From positions 6,374,001 to 6,438,000 of the forward strand of contig NZ_AP023439.1 of the NCBI RefSeq assembly GCF_014701095.1: a stretch of 64,000 nt of DNA. The letters are read 5' to 3'. The first letter of the stretch is position 1. Each line of letters begins with the position of its first letter. The position numbers and the translations under genes were made by a program. The notes under the pieces were generated by a model. That model was given only the letters and a program-made list of their open reading frames with translations, made no database searches and had not been told where the DNA came from. Below, in pieces: positions 17,555 through 25,958 of the stretch. The stretch is from Streptomyces tuirus. GTDB lineage: Bacteria; Actinomycetota; Actinomycetes; Streptomycetales; Streptomycetaceae.

Positions 17555-18342
17555 AGGTACTTGACCGTCGCCGGGTCGGCCGGGAGCAGCGTCTCGATGG
17601 CCAGCTCGGCGACCGTCACGTCCATCGGCGTGTTGAACGTGGAGATCGAGGAGATGAACGACAGCGTCCGCCCCTCGTGCTCGATCCGCAGCGGCAGCGC
17701 GAAGTACGGCACCGGCTCGGACGGCTCGTCCGCGGGATCCGCTTCGGGCACCGGATACGCCGCCACCTCCTCGTACAGCGCCCGCAGCGGCTCCGAGCGG
17801 TGCAGCGCGATCTGCCGCTCCATCTGCTCCAGCAGATGCCCCCGCCAGGCGCGCAGATTGCGGATCCGCGGTGCGAGGCCCTGTGGGTGCAGGGCCAGCC
17901 GCATCGCGTTCAGCGGCGGCTCCAGCAGCGACCCGGCGACACCCTCGACCAGCGTCATGATCCCCCGGTTGGCGGCGACCACGTTGTACAGCGCGTCCAC
18001 CACCAGCGCCGGATACGGCTCGTAGCCGCCGATCAGCCGCTCGATACCCTCACGCAGCGCGCCCAGCGCCGGGTCGTCCAGCGGGGTCTCCGGATAGCGG
18101 GGGGCGTAACCGGCCGCCAGCAGCAGCGCGTTGCGCTCCCGCACGGGGACGTCCAGATGCTCGGCCAGCCGCAGCACCATCTCCTCGCTGGGCCGGGAGC
18201 GGCCGGTCTCGACGAAGCTGATGTGGCGGGCCGAGGAGTCCGCTCGCAGGGCCAGCTCCAGCTGGCTGACCCGCCGCTGCTCCCGCCAGGCCCGCAGCAG
18301 CGGGCCCACGCCCTGCTCGGCGGCGGACGGGTGAGTGGTCAT
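17536..18342 (-). CDS. XRE-type regulator with MmyB-like ligand domain
   Basis: A 268-residue regulator. The helix-turn-helix is at about 10-70 (LLRAWREQRRVSQLELALRA, SARHISFVETGRSRPSEEM). The C-terminal half (LLAAGYAPRYPETPLDD, YPALVVDALYNVVAANRGIM, then IRNLRAWRGHLLEQM) matches the MmyB-type ligand-binding domain found across Streptomyces, thought to bind fatty acids or similar ligands. Such genes often repress a divergent oxidoreductase; here the divergent neighbour is the pterin dehydratase 128 bp away. The ATG at 18342 lacks a clear ribosome site, so it may be translated from a leaderless message. Confidence 0.88.
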   Translation of the reverse strand: MTTHPSAAEQGVGPLLRAWREQRRVSQLELALRADSSARHISFVETGRSRPSEEMVLRLAEHLDVPVRERNALLLAAGYAPRYPETPLDDPALGALREGIERLIGGYEPYPALVVDALYNVVAANRGIMTLVEGVAGSLLEPPLNAMRLALHPQGLAPRIRNLRAWRGHLLEQMERQIALHRSEPLRALYEEVAAYPVPEADPADEPSEPVPYFALPLRIEHEGRTLSFISSISTFNTPMDVTVAELAIETLLPADPATVKYLQELMS

Positions 18343-18470
18343 GCCGGGACCGTAGTCGAGAACCGGTCGTCCCGGACAGATACACCCCTCTGACCAGGGC
18401 TTCGGCCGCTCCTGTATGGCAGGCTGAGAGAACACCGGGAACACCGCGGCCACGGAAAGGAGCGCAGCCC

Positions 18471-18776
18471 ATGCCCGTCGAACCGCTGTCGCAGAAGGAG
18501 GTCGAGGACCGGCTGGCCGAGCTGCCGGGCTGGTCGCTCGACAAGGACCACCTCATCCGCTCCTACCGGCTCGGCTCGCACTTCGCGGCGACGGCGATGG
18601 TCGTGCACATCGCCCAGGTCCAGGAGGAACTGAACCACCACTCCGACCTCACGCTCGGCTACAACACCGTCTCCCTGGCCGTGCACACGCACAGCGCGGG
18701 CGGCGCCGTCACCGAGAAGGACTTCGAGCTCGCCCGCAGGGTGGAGGACCTCGCCCCCGGGCACGGGGCACACTGA
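18471..18776 (+). CDS. 4a-hydroxytetrahydrobiopterin (pterin-4a-carbinolamine) dehydratase
   Basis: A 101-residue protein with the PCD/DCoH signature: LPGWSLDKDHLIRSYRLGSH, then the catalytic HHSDLTLGYNTVSLAVHTHS with its conserved His residues, and a C-terminal helix. It dehydrates 4a-hydroxytetrahydropterin so that the cofactor of aromatic amino acid hydroxylases can be recycled; in bacteria lacking those hydroxylases it may act in folate or molybdopterin metabolism. AAAGGAG lies about 8 bases before the ATG. The next gene starts 4 bases after its stop, so the two are probably co-transcribed. Confidence 0.9.
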   Translation: MPVEPLSQKEVEDRLAELPGWSLDKDHLIRSYRLGSHFAATAMVVHIAQVQEELNHHSDLTLGYNTVSLAVHTHSAGGAVTEKDFELARRVEDLAPGHGAH

Positions 18777-18780
18777 CCGG

Positions 18781-19524
18781 GTGCTCGACTACGACAAGGA
18801 AGCGGAGCGGTACGACGCCTCGCGGGGCGGCGAGCCCCGGGCGGCCGCCGCCGCGCAAGCCGTGCTGCGTCTCGTTCCGCCCGGCACGGGCCGTCTGCTC
18901 GACGTCGCCTGCGGCACCGGCATCGTGACCCGCCGGCTCGCGGCCGCCCGCGAGGACCTGCGGGTGACCGGCGTCGACCTCGCCGCCGCGATGGCCCGGC
19001 AGGCCTCCACCCGGCTCCCCGGCGCCGTCGTGCGCGCCGACAGCCGACAACTGCCGTTCCGGGACGGGCAGTTCGACGCCGTGTGCAGTGTATGGCTGCT
19101 GCACCTGGCCGCCGGGCCCGCAGAGGTGCGGAGCATCGTGGGCGAGTGCGCCCGGGTGCTGCGGCCCGGCGGGGTCTACATCACGACGGTCGACAAGGCC
19201 GCCTCCCACAACGTCGGCAGTGACATCGATGTCGTCCTGTCCTCCCGGCCGCCCAGCCCGGTCCGGGACGCGGCGGCTGACGTCGAGTCCGCGGCCGCCG
19301 CGCACGGCCTGCTGCCGGCCGGGCAGGCCCGCTTCACCGGTCACGGCCAGGGCCGCAGCCCTCGCCGCACCATCGCCGACCTGCGCCGGGGCTGGTTCGT
19401 CACCCTGCCGCCCGGCGACCCCCTCGCCGGCGGCTTCGCCACCCGGCTATCCCGCCTCCCCGACCAGGAACGGCCGCGCCCCGACCCGGTGTTCAGCCTC
19501 CGCTCGTTCCGGAAGGCCGGGTGA
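18781..19524 (+). CDS. Class I SAM-dependent methyltransferase
   Basis: A 247-residue methyltransferase of the ubiE-like type. SAM-binding motif I is LLDVACGTGIVTRRL (about 39-53), followed by VTGVDLAAAMA (acidic ribose-binding residue), ADSRQLPFRDGQFDAVCSVW and CARVLRPGGVYIT. The C-terminal part carries the substrate cap and is variable. The GTG start is 4 bases after the pterin dehydratase stop; the ribosome site would be inside the preceding gene. The acceptor is unknown. Confidence 0.85.
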   Translation: MLDYDKEAERYDASRGGEPRAAAAAQAVLRLVPPGTGRLLDVACGTGIVTRRLAAAREDLRVTGVDLAAAMARQASTRLPGAVVRADSRQLPFRDGQFDAVCSVWLLHLAAGPAEVRSIVGECARVLRPGGVYITTVDKAASHNVGSDIDVVLSSRPPSPVRDAAADVESAAAAHGLLPAGQARFTGHGQGRSPRRTIADLRRGWFVTLPPGDPLAGGFATRLSRLPDQERPRPDPVFSLRSFRKAG

Positions 19525-19684
19525 ACTCCATGCCCCGGTCGGTCACCGGCGCACCGTGGCATGTGCACGCCGTTCAGCGAGCTGCTGAGCGGCCGGTCGA
19601 CGTCGGCATCACTGATCCGCTGATCCGCCGGGGTTTCCGGCCCGGCGGATTTTGCGGGACCGGCAACAGCACTGGCCTCTGATC

Positions 19685-19700
19685 GGTGCGTCTGCGCACC
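19685..19700. promoter_or_regulatory. Inverted repeat GGTGCG-TCTG-CGCACC upstream of His-rich methyltransferase
   Basis: A perfect 6-4-6 inverted repeat 31 bases before the start codon at 19732. It could be an operator or an mRNA hairpin. The rest of the 207-bp gap (19525-19731) has no other gene; a second short GC hairpin (CCGCCGGG...CCCGGCGG, about 19627-19650) lies upstream. Confidence 0.4.
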
Positions 19701-19731
19701 CTGACCGCATCCGAGCGAGAGGCTGACCACC

Positions 19732-20637
19732 ATGGCGCACGACCACAACCACGATCACGTCCACCGGCAGGGCCACGGCCACCGCCACGACCACACCGAC
19801 ATCGACTGGGCGGCCATGGCCCCGATGCTGGAGTCCGAGGCGGAGCTGTTCACGTCGATGTACGACAAGGCCCTGGCGTGGCTGGCGAAGGAGGTGACCG
19901 AACCAGGTCTGATCGTCGACGCGGGCAGTGGGCCCGGCGTCGTGTCGTGCCTGTTCGCCGAGACGTTCCCGGGCGCCCGGATCGTGGCCGTGGACGGCTC
20001 GGAGCCGCTGCTGGAGCGGGCCCGGGCCCGGGCGCAGCGTCAGGGGGTGGCCGACCGCTTCGGCACGGTCGCCGGGGAACTGCCGGACGTACTCGACGAG
20101 TTGGACTATCCGGCCGATCTGCTGTGGGCGAGCCGCACCCTGCACCACCTCGGCGACCAGCGGGCGGGGCTCGCCGCGTTCGCGGCGCGGCTCGCGCCCG
20201 GCGGCACCCTGGCCCTCATGGAGGGCGGGCTGCCCGCCCGGTTCCTGCCCCGCGACATCGGCATCGGCCGCCCCGGCCTCCAGGCGCGCATGGACGCGCT
20301 GGAGGAGGAGTGGTTCACGCAGATGCGGCAGGACCTCCAGGGCCATGTCGCCGAGCCGGAGAACTGGCCCGCCCTGCTGTCCGCGGCGGGCCTGAAGCAC
20401 ACCCGGACGCACAGCTTCCTGCTGGACCTTCCCGCCCCGGCCCCGGACCGCGCCCGTGCCCATGTCGTCGAGCGCCTGACCCGCTTCCGCGACACCCTCG
20501 CGGAGGGCCTCGACCACGACGACCGCGCCACCCTCGACCGCCTCCTCGACCCGGGCGACAAGGCGAGCCTGCATCGCCGCCAGGACGTGTTCGTGCTGGC
20601 GGCCCACACCGTGCACACGGCGGTCCGGCCCGCCTAG
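19732..20637 (+). CDS. SAM-dependent methyltransferase with His-rich N-terminus
   Basis: A 301-residue class I methyltransferase. Motif I is IVDAGSGPGVVSCLF (about 62-76), then IVAVDGSEPLLERA, and LLWASRTLHHLGDQRAG and LAPGGTLALMEGG later. Its oddity is the first 21 residues, which include nine His (positions 3-21, alternating with Asp, Asn, Arg). This is a typical Zn, Ni or Co-binding tail. It is not known whether the tail stores metal, regulates the enzyme, or targets it to a metalloprotein. No zinc-uptake regulator box was recognised upstream. The substrate is unknown. Confidence 0.82.
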   Translation: MAHDHNHDHVHRQGHGHRHDHTDIDWAAMAPMLESEAELFTSMYDKALAWLAKEVTEPGLIVDAGSGPGVVSCLFAETFPGARIVAVDGSEPLLERARARAQRQGVADRFGTVAGELPDVLDELDYPADLLWASRTLHHLGDQRAGLAAFAARLAPGGTLALMEGGLPARFLPRDIGIGRPGLQARMDALEEEWFTQMRQDLQGHVAEPENWPALLSAAGLKHTRTHSFLLDLPAPAPDRARAHVVERLTRFRDTLAEGLDHDDRATLDRLLDPGDKASLHRRQDVFVLAAHTVHTAVRPA

Positions 20638-20732
20638 CTCCGAGGACCTCGACCCCGAAATCCTTCGTCCTCCGTCCCGCCCCGCTGATCCGGGCGTCCA
20701 CCGTGGGTCAGCCGGTCCGAGACGGCGGAGAC

Positions 20733-20784
20733 GGCAGCGCCCCGGCCCGGGCCCCGTGAAGGGGCTCCGGGCCGGGGCGCTGCC
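20733..20784. terminator. Strong bidirectional hairpin terminator
   Basis: A perfect 18-bp stem (GGCAGCGCCCCGGCCCGG with its reverse complement) extended by GCCCC/GGGGC and one bulged base around a GTGAA loop. It lies between two convergent genes, the His-rich methyltransferase and the aldo-keto reductase, and can serve both. Confidence 0.8.
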
Positions 20785-20828
20785 GGTGGTCCGGTCCTGT
20801 GAGGGACTCCGGACACCGCCGGTACGGC

Positions 20829-21662
20829 TCAGGCGCCGTTGAACTCCGCCGGGTCCGGGCCGATGCGGCGGTCCTCGTTCAGGGCGCTGATCGCGGCCAG
20901 GTCCTCGTCGTCGAGGCTGAAGTCGAAGACGTCGATGTTCTCCTTGATCCGCGACGGCGTCACGGACTTCGGGATCACCACATTGCCCAGCTGGATGTGC
21001 CAGCGCAGCACGACCTGGGCCGGAGTGCGCTCGTGCTTGCGGGCGATGGCGACGATCGCCGGGACCTCCAGCAGGCCCTTGCCCTGGCCGAGCGGCGACC
21101 AGGCCTCCGTGGCGATGCCGTGCTCCGCGTGGTACGCGCGGGAGGCGCCCTGCTGCAGGTGCGGGTGCAGCTCGATCTGGTTCACCGCCGGGACGACCGA
21201 CGTCTCGCCGATCAGCTTCTCCAGGTGCTCGGGCAGGAAGTTGGAGACGCCGATGGCCCGGATCCGGCCGTCGGCGTACAGCTTCTCGAACGCCTTGTAG
21301 GTCTCGACGTACAGACCGCGCTCCGGCGTCGGCCAGTGGATGAGGTACAGGTCGACGAAGTCCAGGCCGAGCTTGTCCAGCGAGGTGTCGAAGGCACGCA
21401 GCGTGGAGTCGTATTCCTGGTCGGCGTTCCAGAGCTTCGTGGTGACGAAGAGCTCCTCGCGGGGGACGCCGGAGCCGGCGATGGCCTTGCCAGTGCCCTC
21501 CTCGTTGCCGTAGATCGCCGCTGTGTCGATGCTGCGGTACCCGGCCTCCAGCGCCGTCGCGACGGCCTTCTCGGCCTCGTCGTCCGGCACCTGCCAGACG
21601 CCGAAGCCCAGCTGGGGCATCGCGACGCCGTTGTTCAGGATGATCGGGGGGACCTTGCTCAC
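20829..21662 (-). CDS. Aldo/keto reductase
   Basis: A 277-residue NADPH-dependent carbonyl reductase of the AKR5-type seen in bacteria (2,5-diketogluconate reductase-like). The barrel starts with MPQLGFGVWQVPDDE, then GYRSIDTAAIYGNEEGTG with the catalytic Asp and Tyr, TTKLWN with the Lys, and YLIHWPTP with the His; IPKSVTPSRIKEN is the NADPH site. The GTG at 21660-21662 is chosen: AAGGA lies about 11 bases upstream, and the longer alternative would place a TTA codon in the leader. It is followed by the bidirectional terminator. Substrate unknown. Confidence 0.9.
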   Translation of the reverse strand: MSKVPPIILNNGVAMPQLGFGVWQVPDDEAEKAVATALEAGYRSIDTAAIYGNEEGTGKAIAGSGVPREELFVTTKLWNADQEYDSTLRAFDTSLDKLGLDFVDLYLIHWPTPERGLYVETYKAFEKLYADGRIRAIGVSNFLPEHLEKLIGETSVVPAVNQIELHPHLQQGASRAYHAEHGIATEAWSPLGQGKGLLEVPAIVAIARKHERTPAQVVLRWHIQLGNVVIPKSVTPSRIKENIDVFDFSLDDEDLAAISALNEDRRIGPDPAEFNGA

Positions 21663-21777
21663 GAGCTCTCGATCCTTCGGTAAGTGGTCAGGTGTACTGC
21701 CCATCGTCAACGATCACGGGCGGTGATGCATTCCTGACGGGAGAATCCGAAGCCACACCTGCCCCGCGAGGCGGACG

Positions 21778-23604
21778 TCACGCCCGGTAGAGCGCGTCGA
21801 CCTCGTTCTCGTACGCTTTCTCGATCGCCTTCCGCTTCAGCTTCAGGGACGGGGTCAGCAGCCCGTGCTCCTCGGTGAACGGCTGGGCGAGTATGCGGAA
21901 GGTGCGGATCGACTCGGCCTGCGAGACGAGGGTGTTGGCGGCGACCACCGCGCGGCGCACCTCCGTCTCCAGGTCCGGGTCGCGCACCAGCTCCGCGGGG
22001 GACATCTGCGGTTTGGCCCGCATGGCCAGCCAGTGCTCCACGGCCTCCTGGTCGAGGGTGACCAGGGCGGCGATGTACGGGCGGTCGTTGCCCACGACGA
22101 TGCACTGGTTGACCAGCGGATGGTCCCGGACGCGTTCCTCCAGCACACCGGGCGACACACTCTTGCCGCCGGAGGTGACCAGGATCTCCTTCTTGCGGCC
22201 GGTGATGGTGAGGAAGCCGTCCTCGTCCAGCGTGCCGAGGTCGCCGGTGGCGAGCCAGCCGTCGTGCAGGGTGGCGTCGGTGGCCTTCTGGTTGTTGAGG
22301 TACCCCTGGAAGACGTTGTCGCCGTGCAGCCAGATCTCGCCGTCGTCCGCGATGTGCACGGTCATGCCGGGGATGGGCTGCCCGACCGTGCCGAAGCGGG
22401 TGCGGCCGGGCGGGTTGGCGGTGGCGGCGGCCGTGGACTCCGTCAGGCCGTAGCCCTCGTAGATGTGCACGCCCGCCCCGGCGAAGAACAGCCCGAGCCG
22501 GCGGTCCATCGCCGAGCCGCCGGACATGGCGTGCTTGATGCGCCCGCCCATCGCGGCGCGGATCTTGGTGTAGACGAGCTTGTCGAACAGCTGGTGCTGC
22601 ATGCGCAGGCCCGCCGACGGCCCGGGGCCGGTGCCCCAGGCCTTGGCCTCCATCGCGTCCGCGTACCTGATGGCGACGTCGACGGCCTTCTCGAAGGGGC
22701 CGGAGCGGCCCTCCTTCTCGGCCTTGCGGCGGGCCGCGTTGAACACCTTCTCGAAGATGTACGGCACGGCCAGGAAGAACGTCGGCTTGAACGCCGCCAG
22801 GTCCGGCAGCAGGGCCGCCGCGTTCAGCTGCGGCTGATGGCCGAACTTCACCTTGCCCCGGATGCCGGCGACCTGGACCATGCGCCCGAAGACGTGCGCG
22901 AGCGGCAGGAACAGCAGGGTCGCCGCCTCGTCGCCGCGCTTGGAGTGGAACACCGGCTCCCAGCGCTCGATGACGGTGTCCGCCTCGTACATGAAGTTGC
23001 CGTGCGAGATGACGCAGCCCTTGGGGCGGCCGGTGGTGCCCGAGGTGTAGATGATCGTGGCGACCGAGTCGGGGGTGACGGCCTGCCGGTGGCGGTGCAC
23101 CACCTCGTCGTCGAGGTGCGCGCCCGCGTCGTACAGCTCGTGCACGGCCCCGGAGTCCAGCTGCCACAGGCGGCGCAGCTGGGGGAGCCGGTCGATGACG
23201 GTGGCGATCGTCATGGCGTGGTCCTCGTGCTCCACGACCGCGGCCGTCACCTCGGCGTCGAAGAGCATCCAGAAGCACTGCTCGGCCGAGGACGTCGGGT
23301 AGACCGGCACGACCTGGGCGCCGATCGTCCACAGCGCGTAGTCGAAGAGGGTCCACTCGTAGCGGGTGCGCGACATGATCGCGACCCGGTCGCCGAACCG
23401 GATGCCACTCGCCAGCAGGCCCTTGGCCAGGGCGAGCACCTCGTCGCGGAACTCGGCGGCGGTGACATCCCGCCACTGGCCCGCGTCGTCCTTGCGGCCC
23501 AGCGCGATGTGCAGCGGGTCCTCCTGGGCATGCTCGAAGACCACGTCGGCCAGACCGCCCACCGGAGGTGCCGACGCCAACGGAGGGTTGGTGAACTCGC
23601 GCAA
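21778..23604 (-). CDS. Long-chain fatty-acid-CoA ligase (AMP-forming)
   Basis: A 608-residue adenylate-forming enzyme of the FadD15-like group that activates fatty acids to acyl-CoA. The AMP-binding P-loop IIYTSGTTGRPKG is near 190-202, with YEGYGLTEST (about 387), the Asp of TGDLG, and the GRKKE hinge near 460; the catalytic C-terminal Lys is in LTPSLKLKRK. The start is a TTG (23602-23604) giving MREFTNPP, the usual N-terminus in Streptomyces homologues, with GGAG about 7 bases upstream. It is followed after 115 bp by the aldo-keto reductase in the same direction. Chain-length preference cannot be read. Confidence 0.9.
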   Translation of the reverse strand: MREFTNPPLASAPPVGGLADVVFEHAQEDPLHIALGRKDDAGQWRDVTAAEFRDEVLALAKGLLASGIRFGDRVAIMSRTRYEWTLFDYALWTIGAQVVPVYPTSSAEQCFWMLFDAEVTAAVVEHEDHAMTIATVIDRLPQLRRLWQLDSGAVHELYDAGAHLDDEVVHRHRQAVTPDSVATIIYTSGTTGRPKGCVISHGNFMYEADTVIERWEPVFHSKRGDEAATLLFLPLAHVFGRMVQVAGIRGKVKFGHQPQLNAAALLPDLAAFKPTFFLAVPYIFEKVFNAARRKAEKEGRSGPFEKAVDVAIRYADAMEAKAWGTGPGPSAGLRMQHQLFDKLVYTKIRAAMGGRIKHAMSGGSAMDRRLGLFFAGAGVHIYEGYGLTESTAAATANPPGRTRFGTVGQPIPGMTVHIADDGEIWLHGDNVFQGYLNNQKATDATLHDGWLATGDLGTLDEDGFLTITGRKKEILVTSGGKSVSPGVLEERVRDHPLVNQCIVVGNDRPYIAALVTLDQEAVEHWLAMRAKPQMSPAELVRDPDLETEVRRAVVAANTLVSQAESIRTFRILAQPFTEEHGLLTPSLKLKRKAIEKAYENEVDALYRA

Positions 23605-23904
23605 ACCCCGCTCCCCGCTCCTCAGCGCTCCTGTCGAGTGACGCCCCGCACAGCGCCGTGAAAGCTACCCCAACCGGCCAGGGGACGGGAGGGGGTACGA
23701 AGACGAGCAGCCCTCTCGTATGCGCTGGTCAGCCAGGGAAAAAGCGCTCACATGGGGAAGGGTCGGACACAATCCTGACGGTTGAGTAAGTTTCGGTGCC
23801 GTAATCTCCACCGAATCTGTACGACTCACGGCGTGACGCGACGCGCCGTCGAACGGGGTCTCTTCTGTCAGCGGGACGGCGGCGGATTCTGTCACTCCGC
23901 TTGG
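23605..23904. other. 300-bp intergenic region without a convincing gene
   Basis: This space lies upstream of the fatty-acyl-CoA ligase and downstream of the LysR gene, both on the minus strand. It must hold the ligase promoter, but no strong -35/-10 pair was found. A 76-codon minus-strand frame here has neither a ribosome site nor a protein-like composition. The DNA is less GC-rich than the genes around it. Confidence 0.5.
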
Positions 23905-24783
23905 TCAGAGCCCCTTGCGCTCGCTGTGGTGCAGACGGTCCCCACCTGCCAGGATCGCCGCCGCCAGGGCGTCCGCGGCGCCCTGCGCCGAGGGCCGGCG
24001 CCGGCCGTGGACGAGAACGAAGTCGACCTGCCCCAGCTCCGGCAGCCCCGCCCGGTCCGGGACCCGCACCAGTCCGGGCGGGATGAGACCCCGGGAGTGG
24101 GCCATCACCCCGAGACCGGCCCGGGCCGCCGCGACCAGACCGTTGAGGCTCCCGCTGGTGCACACCACGCGCCAGTCCCGGCCCTGCCGCTCCAGGGCCT
24201 CCAGGGCGAGCGCGCGGGTGATGCCCGGCGGCGGGTAGACGATCAGCGGCACCGGGCGGTCCGGGTCGAGCCGGAGGCGCTCCGCCCCGATCCACACCAG
24301 CCGGTCGTGCCGGACCAGCTCGCCCCGCGTGTCCTCGGGGCGCCGCTTGGCCAGGACGAGGTCCAGCTTCCCGGCGGCCAGCTGCTCGTGCAGCGTGCCC
24401 GACAGCTCGACCGTCAGCTCCAGGTCGACCTCCGGGTGCTCGTGCCGGAAGCCCTCCAGGATCTCCGGCAGCCGGGTCAGCACGAAGTCCTCCGAGGCGC
24501 CGAAGCGCAGCCGGCCGCGCAACCGGGTGCCCGTGAAGAACGCCGCCGCCTGCTCGTGCACCTCCAGGATCCGGCGCGCGAAGCCGAGCATGGCCTCGCC
24601 GTCCTCCGTCAGCTCCACGGAGTGCGTGTCCCGGGTGAACAGCGTGCGCCCGGCGGCGTCCTCCAGTCGCCGCACGTGCTGGCTGACCGTCGACTGCCGC
24701 AGTCCGAGCCGCCGTGCGGCCTGCGTGAAGCTCAGCGTCTGCGCCACCGACAGGAACGTGCGCAACTGGGACGTGTCGTACAT
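23905..24783 (-). CDS. LysR-family transcriptional regulator
   Basis: A 292-residue LysR regulator. The helix-turn-helix is at 1-62 (MYDTSQLRTFLSVAQTLSFT, LRQSTVSQHVRRLE), followed by a linker helix and a periplasmic-binding-like effector domain (about 90-290: GRLRFGASEDFVLTRLPEIL). Family members usually activate a divergent target; here the target is the SBF-type transporter starting 134 bp away. The ATG at 24783 has no good ribosome site. Confidence 0.9.
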   Translation of the reverse strand: MYDTSQLRTFLSVAQTLSFTQAARRLGLRQSTVSQHVRRLEDAAGRTLFTRDTHSVELTEDGEAMLGFARRILEVHEQAAAFFTGTRLRGRLRFGASEDFVLTRLPEILEGFRHEHPEVDLELTVELSGTLHEQLAAGKLDLVLAKRRPEDTRGELVRHDRLVWIGAERLRLDPDRPVPLIVYPPPGITRALALEALERQGRDWRVVCTSGSLNGLVAAARAGLGVMAHSRGLIPPGLVRVPDRAGLPELGQVDFVLVHGRRRPSAQGAADALAAAILAGGDRLHHSERKGL

Positions 24784-24794
24784 GGGTGCCAGGT

Positions 24795-24816
24795 TATCGC
24801 GATACGTGATGATAGT
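24795..24816. promoter_or_regulatory. Candidate LysR operator between lysR and the SBF transporter
   Basis: TATCGCGATA (24795-24804) is a perfect 10-bp palindrome, and TATC-N12-GATA spans 24795-24814, the size range of LysR boxes. It sits just upstream of the lysR start in the shared divergent region. A second short palindrome GTATAC occurs further on. Confidence 0.4.
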
Positions 24817-24917
24817 GAGAGCCGTATACGGGATTCCCGATCGCCGGAGCGGGGAGCAGGATGGAAGGGGGCCGCTGCGGCCCCGGACCGACCGAAGTAC
24901 CAAGCAAGTGGAGCACC

Positions 24918-25958
24918 GTGAAACGCCTGCACTGGCCGAGCTGGATGCCGATCGACCCCTACATCGTGCTGCTCCTCGGGACGGTGGGTCTCGCCGCACT
25001 GTTCCCGGCACGCGGGTCGGCCGCGGATGTCGCCTCCGGTGCCTCCACGGCGGCGGTCGCCCTCCTGTTCTTCCTGTACGGCGCCCGGCTGTCCACCCGT
25101 GAGGCGCTCGACGGGCTGCGGCACTGGCGGCTCCACATCACGGTCCTGGCCTGCACCTTCCTCGTCTTCCCGCTGCTCGGGCTCGCGGCCCGCGGCCTGG
25201 TGCCGGTGGTCCTGACGCACCCGCTCTACCAGGGCCTGCTCTTCCTCACGCTCGTCCCCTCGACCGTGCAGTCGTCGATCGCCTTCACCTCGATGGCCCG
25301 CGGCAACGTGCCCGCCGCGATCTGCGCGGGCTCCTTCTCCTCCCTCGTCGGCATCGTCGCCACCCCGTTGCTCGCGGCCTCACTGCTCGGCGGCAACGGG
25401 GGCGGGTTCTCCGCCGGCTCGCTGCTGAAGATCGTGCTGCAACTGCTGGTGCCGTTCCTCGCCGGGCAGCTGCTGCGCCGCTGGATCGGAGACTTCGTCA
25501 CCCGGCACAGGAAGGTCCTCGCCCTGGTGGACCGCGGCTCGATCCTGCTCGTCGTCTACACCGCGTTCAGCGCGGGCATGGTGCAGGGCATCTGGCACCA
25601 GGTCAGCCCCGCCCGGCTCGGCGGCCTGGTCGTCGTCGAGGCCGTGATCCTCGCGGTGATGCTGCTGCTGACCTGGTACGGCGGCAAGGCGCTGCGCTTC
25701 GGCCGGGCGGACCGCATCGCGATCCAGTTCGCCGGCTCGAAGAAGTCCCTGGCCGCCGGGCTGCCCATGGCGAGCGTCCTGTTCGGCGCGCAGGCGGCAC
25801 TCGCCGTGCTGCCGCTGATGCTCTTCCACCAGATGCAGCTGATCGTGTGCGCGGTGATCGCCAAGCGGCGCGGCCGGGAAGCGGCGGCGGAGGTCACCGC
25901 GCGGCAGCCAGTCGCAACGACACGAACCGTGGTCGGTACAGGGACACGTTCCGGCTGA
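24918..25958 (+). CDS. SBF-like (bile acid:sodium symporter family) transporter
   Basis: A 346-residue membrane protein of the BASS superfamily, PF13593-like branch. About nine or ten hydrophobic helices are visible, from YIVLLLGTVGLAALFP to ALAVLPLMLFHQMQLIVCAV. The family core motifs LLFLTLVPSTVQSSIAFTSM (with the polar crossover) and GSKKSLAAGLPMASVLF are present. The GTG at 24918 has GGAG 5 bases upstream. Members export or import organic anions or arsenite-like compounds; no substrate can be assigned. It is probably controlled by the divergent LysR. Its last 65 bases overlap the end of the convergent DUF4185 gene. Confidence 0.85.
   Translation: MKRLHWPSWMPIDPYIVLLLGTVGLAALFPARGSAADVASGASTAAVALLFFLYGARLSTREALDGLRHWRLHITVLACTFLVFPLLGLAARGLVPVVLTHPLYQGLLFLTLVPSTVQSSIAFTSMARGNVPAAICAGSFSSLVGIVATPLLAASLLGGNGGGFSAGSLLKIVLQLLVPFLAGQLLRRWIGDFVTRHRKVLALVDRGSILLVVYTAFSAGMVQGIWHQVSPARLGGLVVVEAVILAVMLLLTWYGGKALRFGRADRIAIQFAGSKKSLAAGLPMASVLFGAQAALAVLPLMLFHQMQLIVCAVIAKRRGREAAAEVTARQPVATTRTVVGTGTRSG

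Noticed and set aside
19525..19731. Zinc or other metal regulator box before the His-rich methyltransferase
   Set aside because: No sequence close to the Streptomyces Zur consensus was found; only two GC-type inverted repeats.
23665..23895. 76-codon minus-strand frame in the 300-bp gap
   Set aside because: No ribosome site, odd composition, and no similarity to any family I know.
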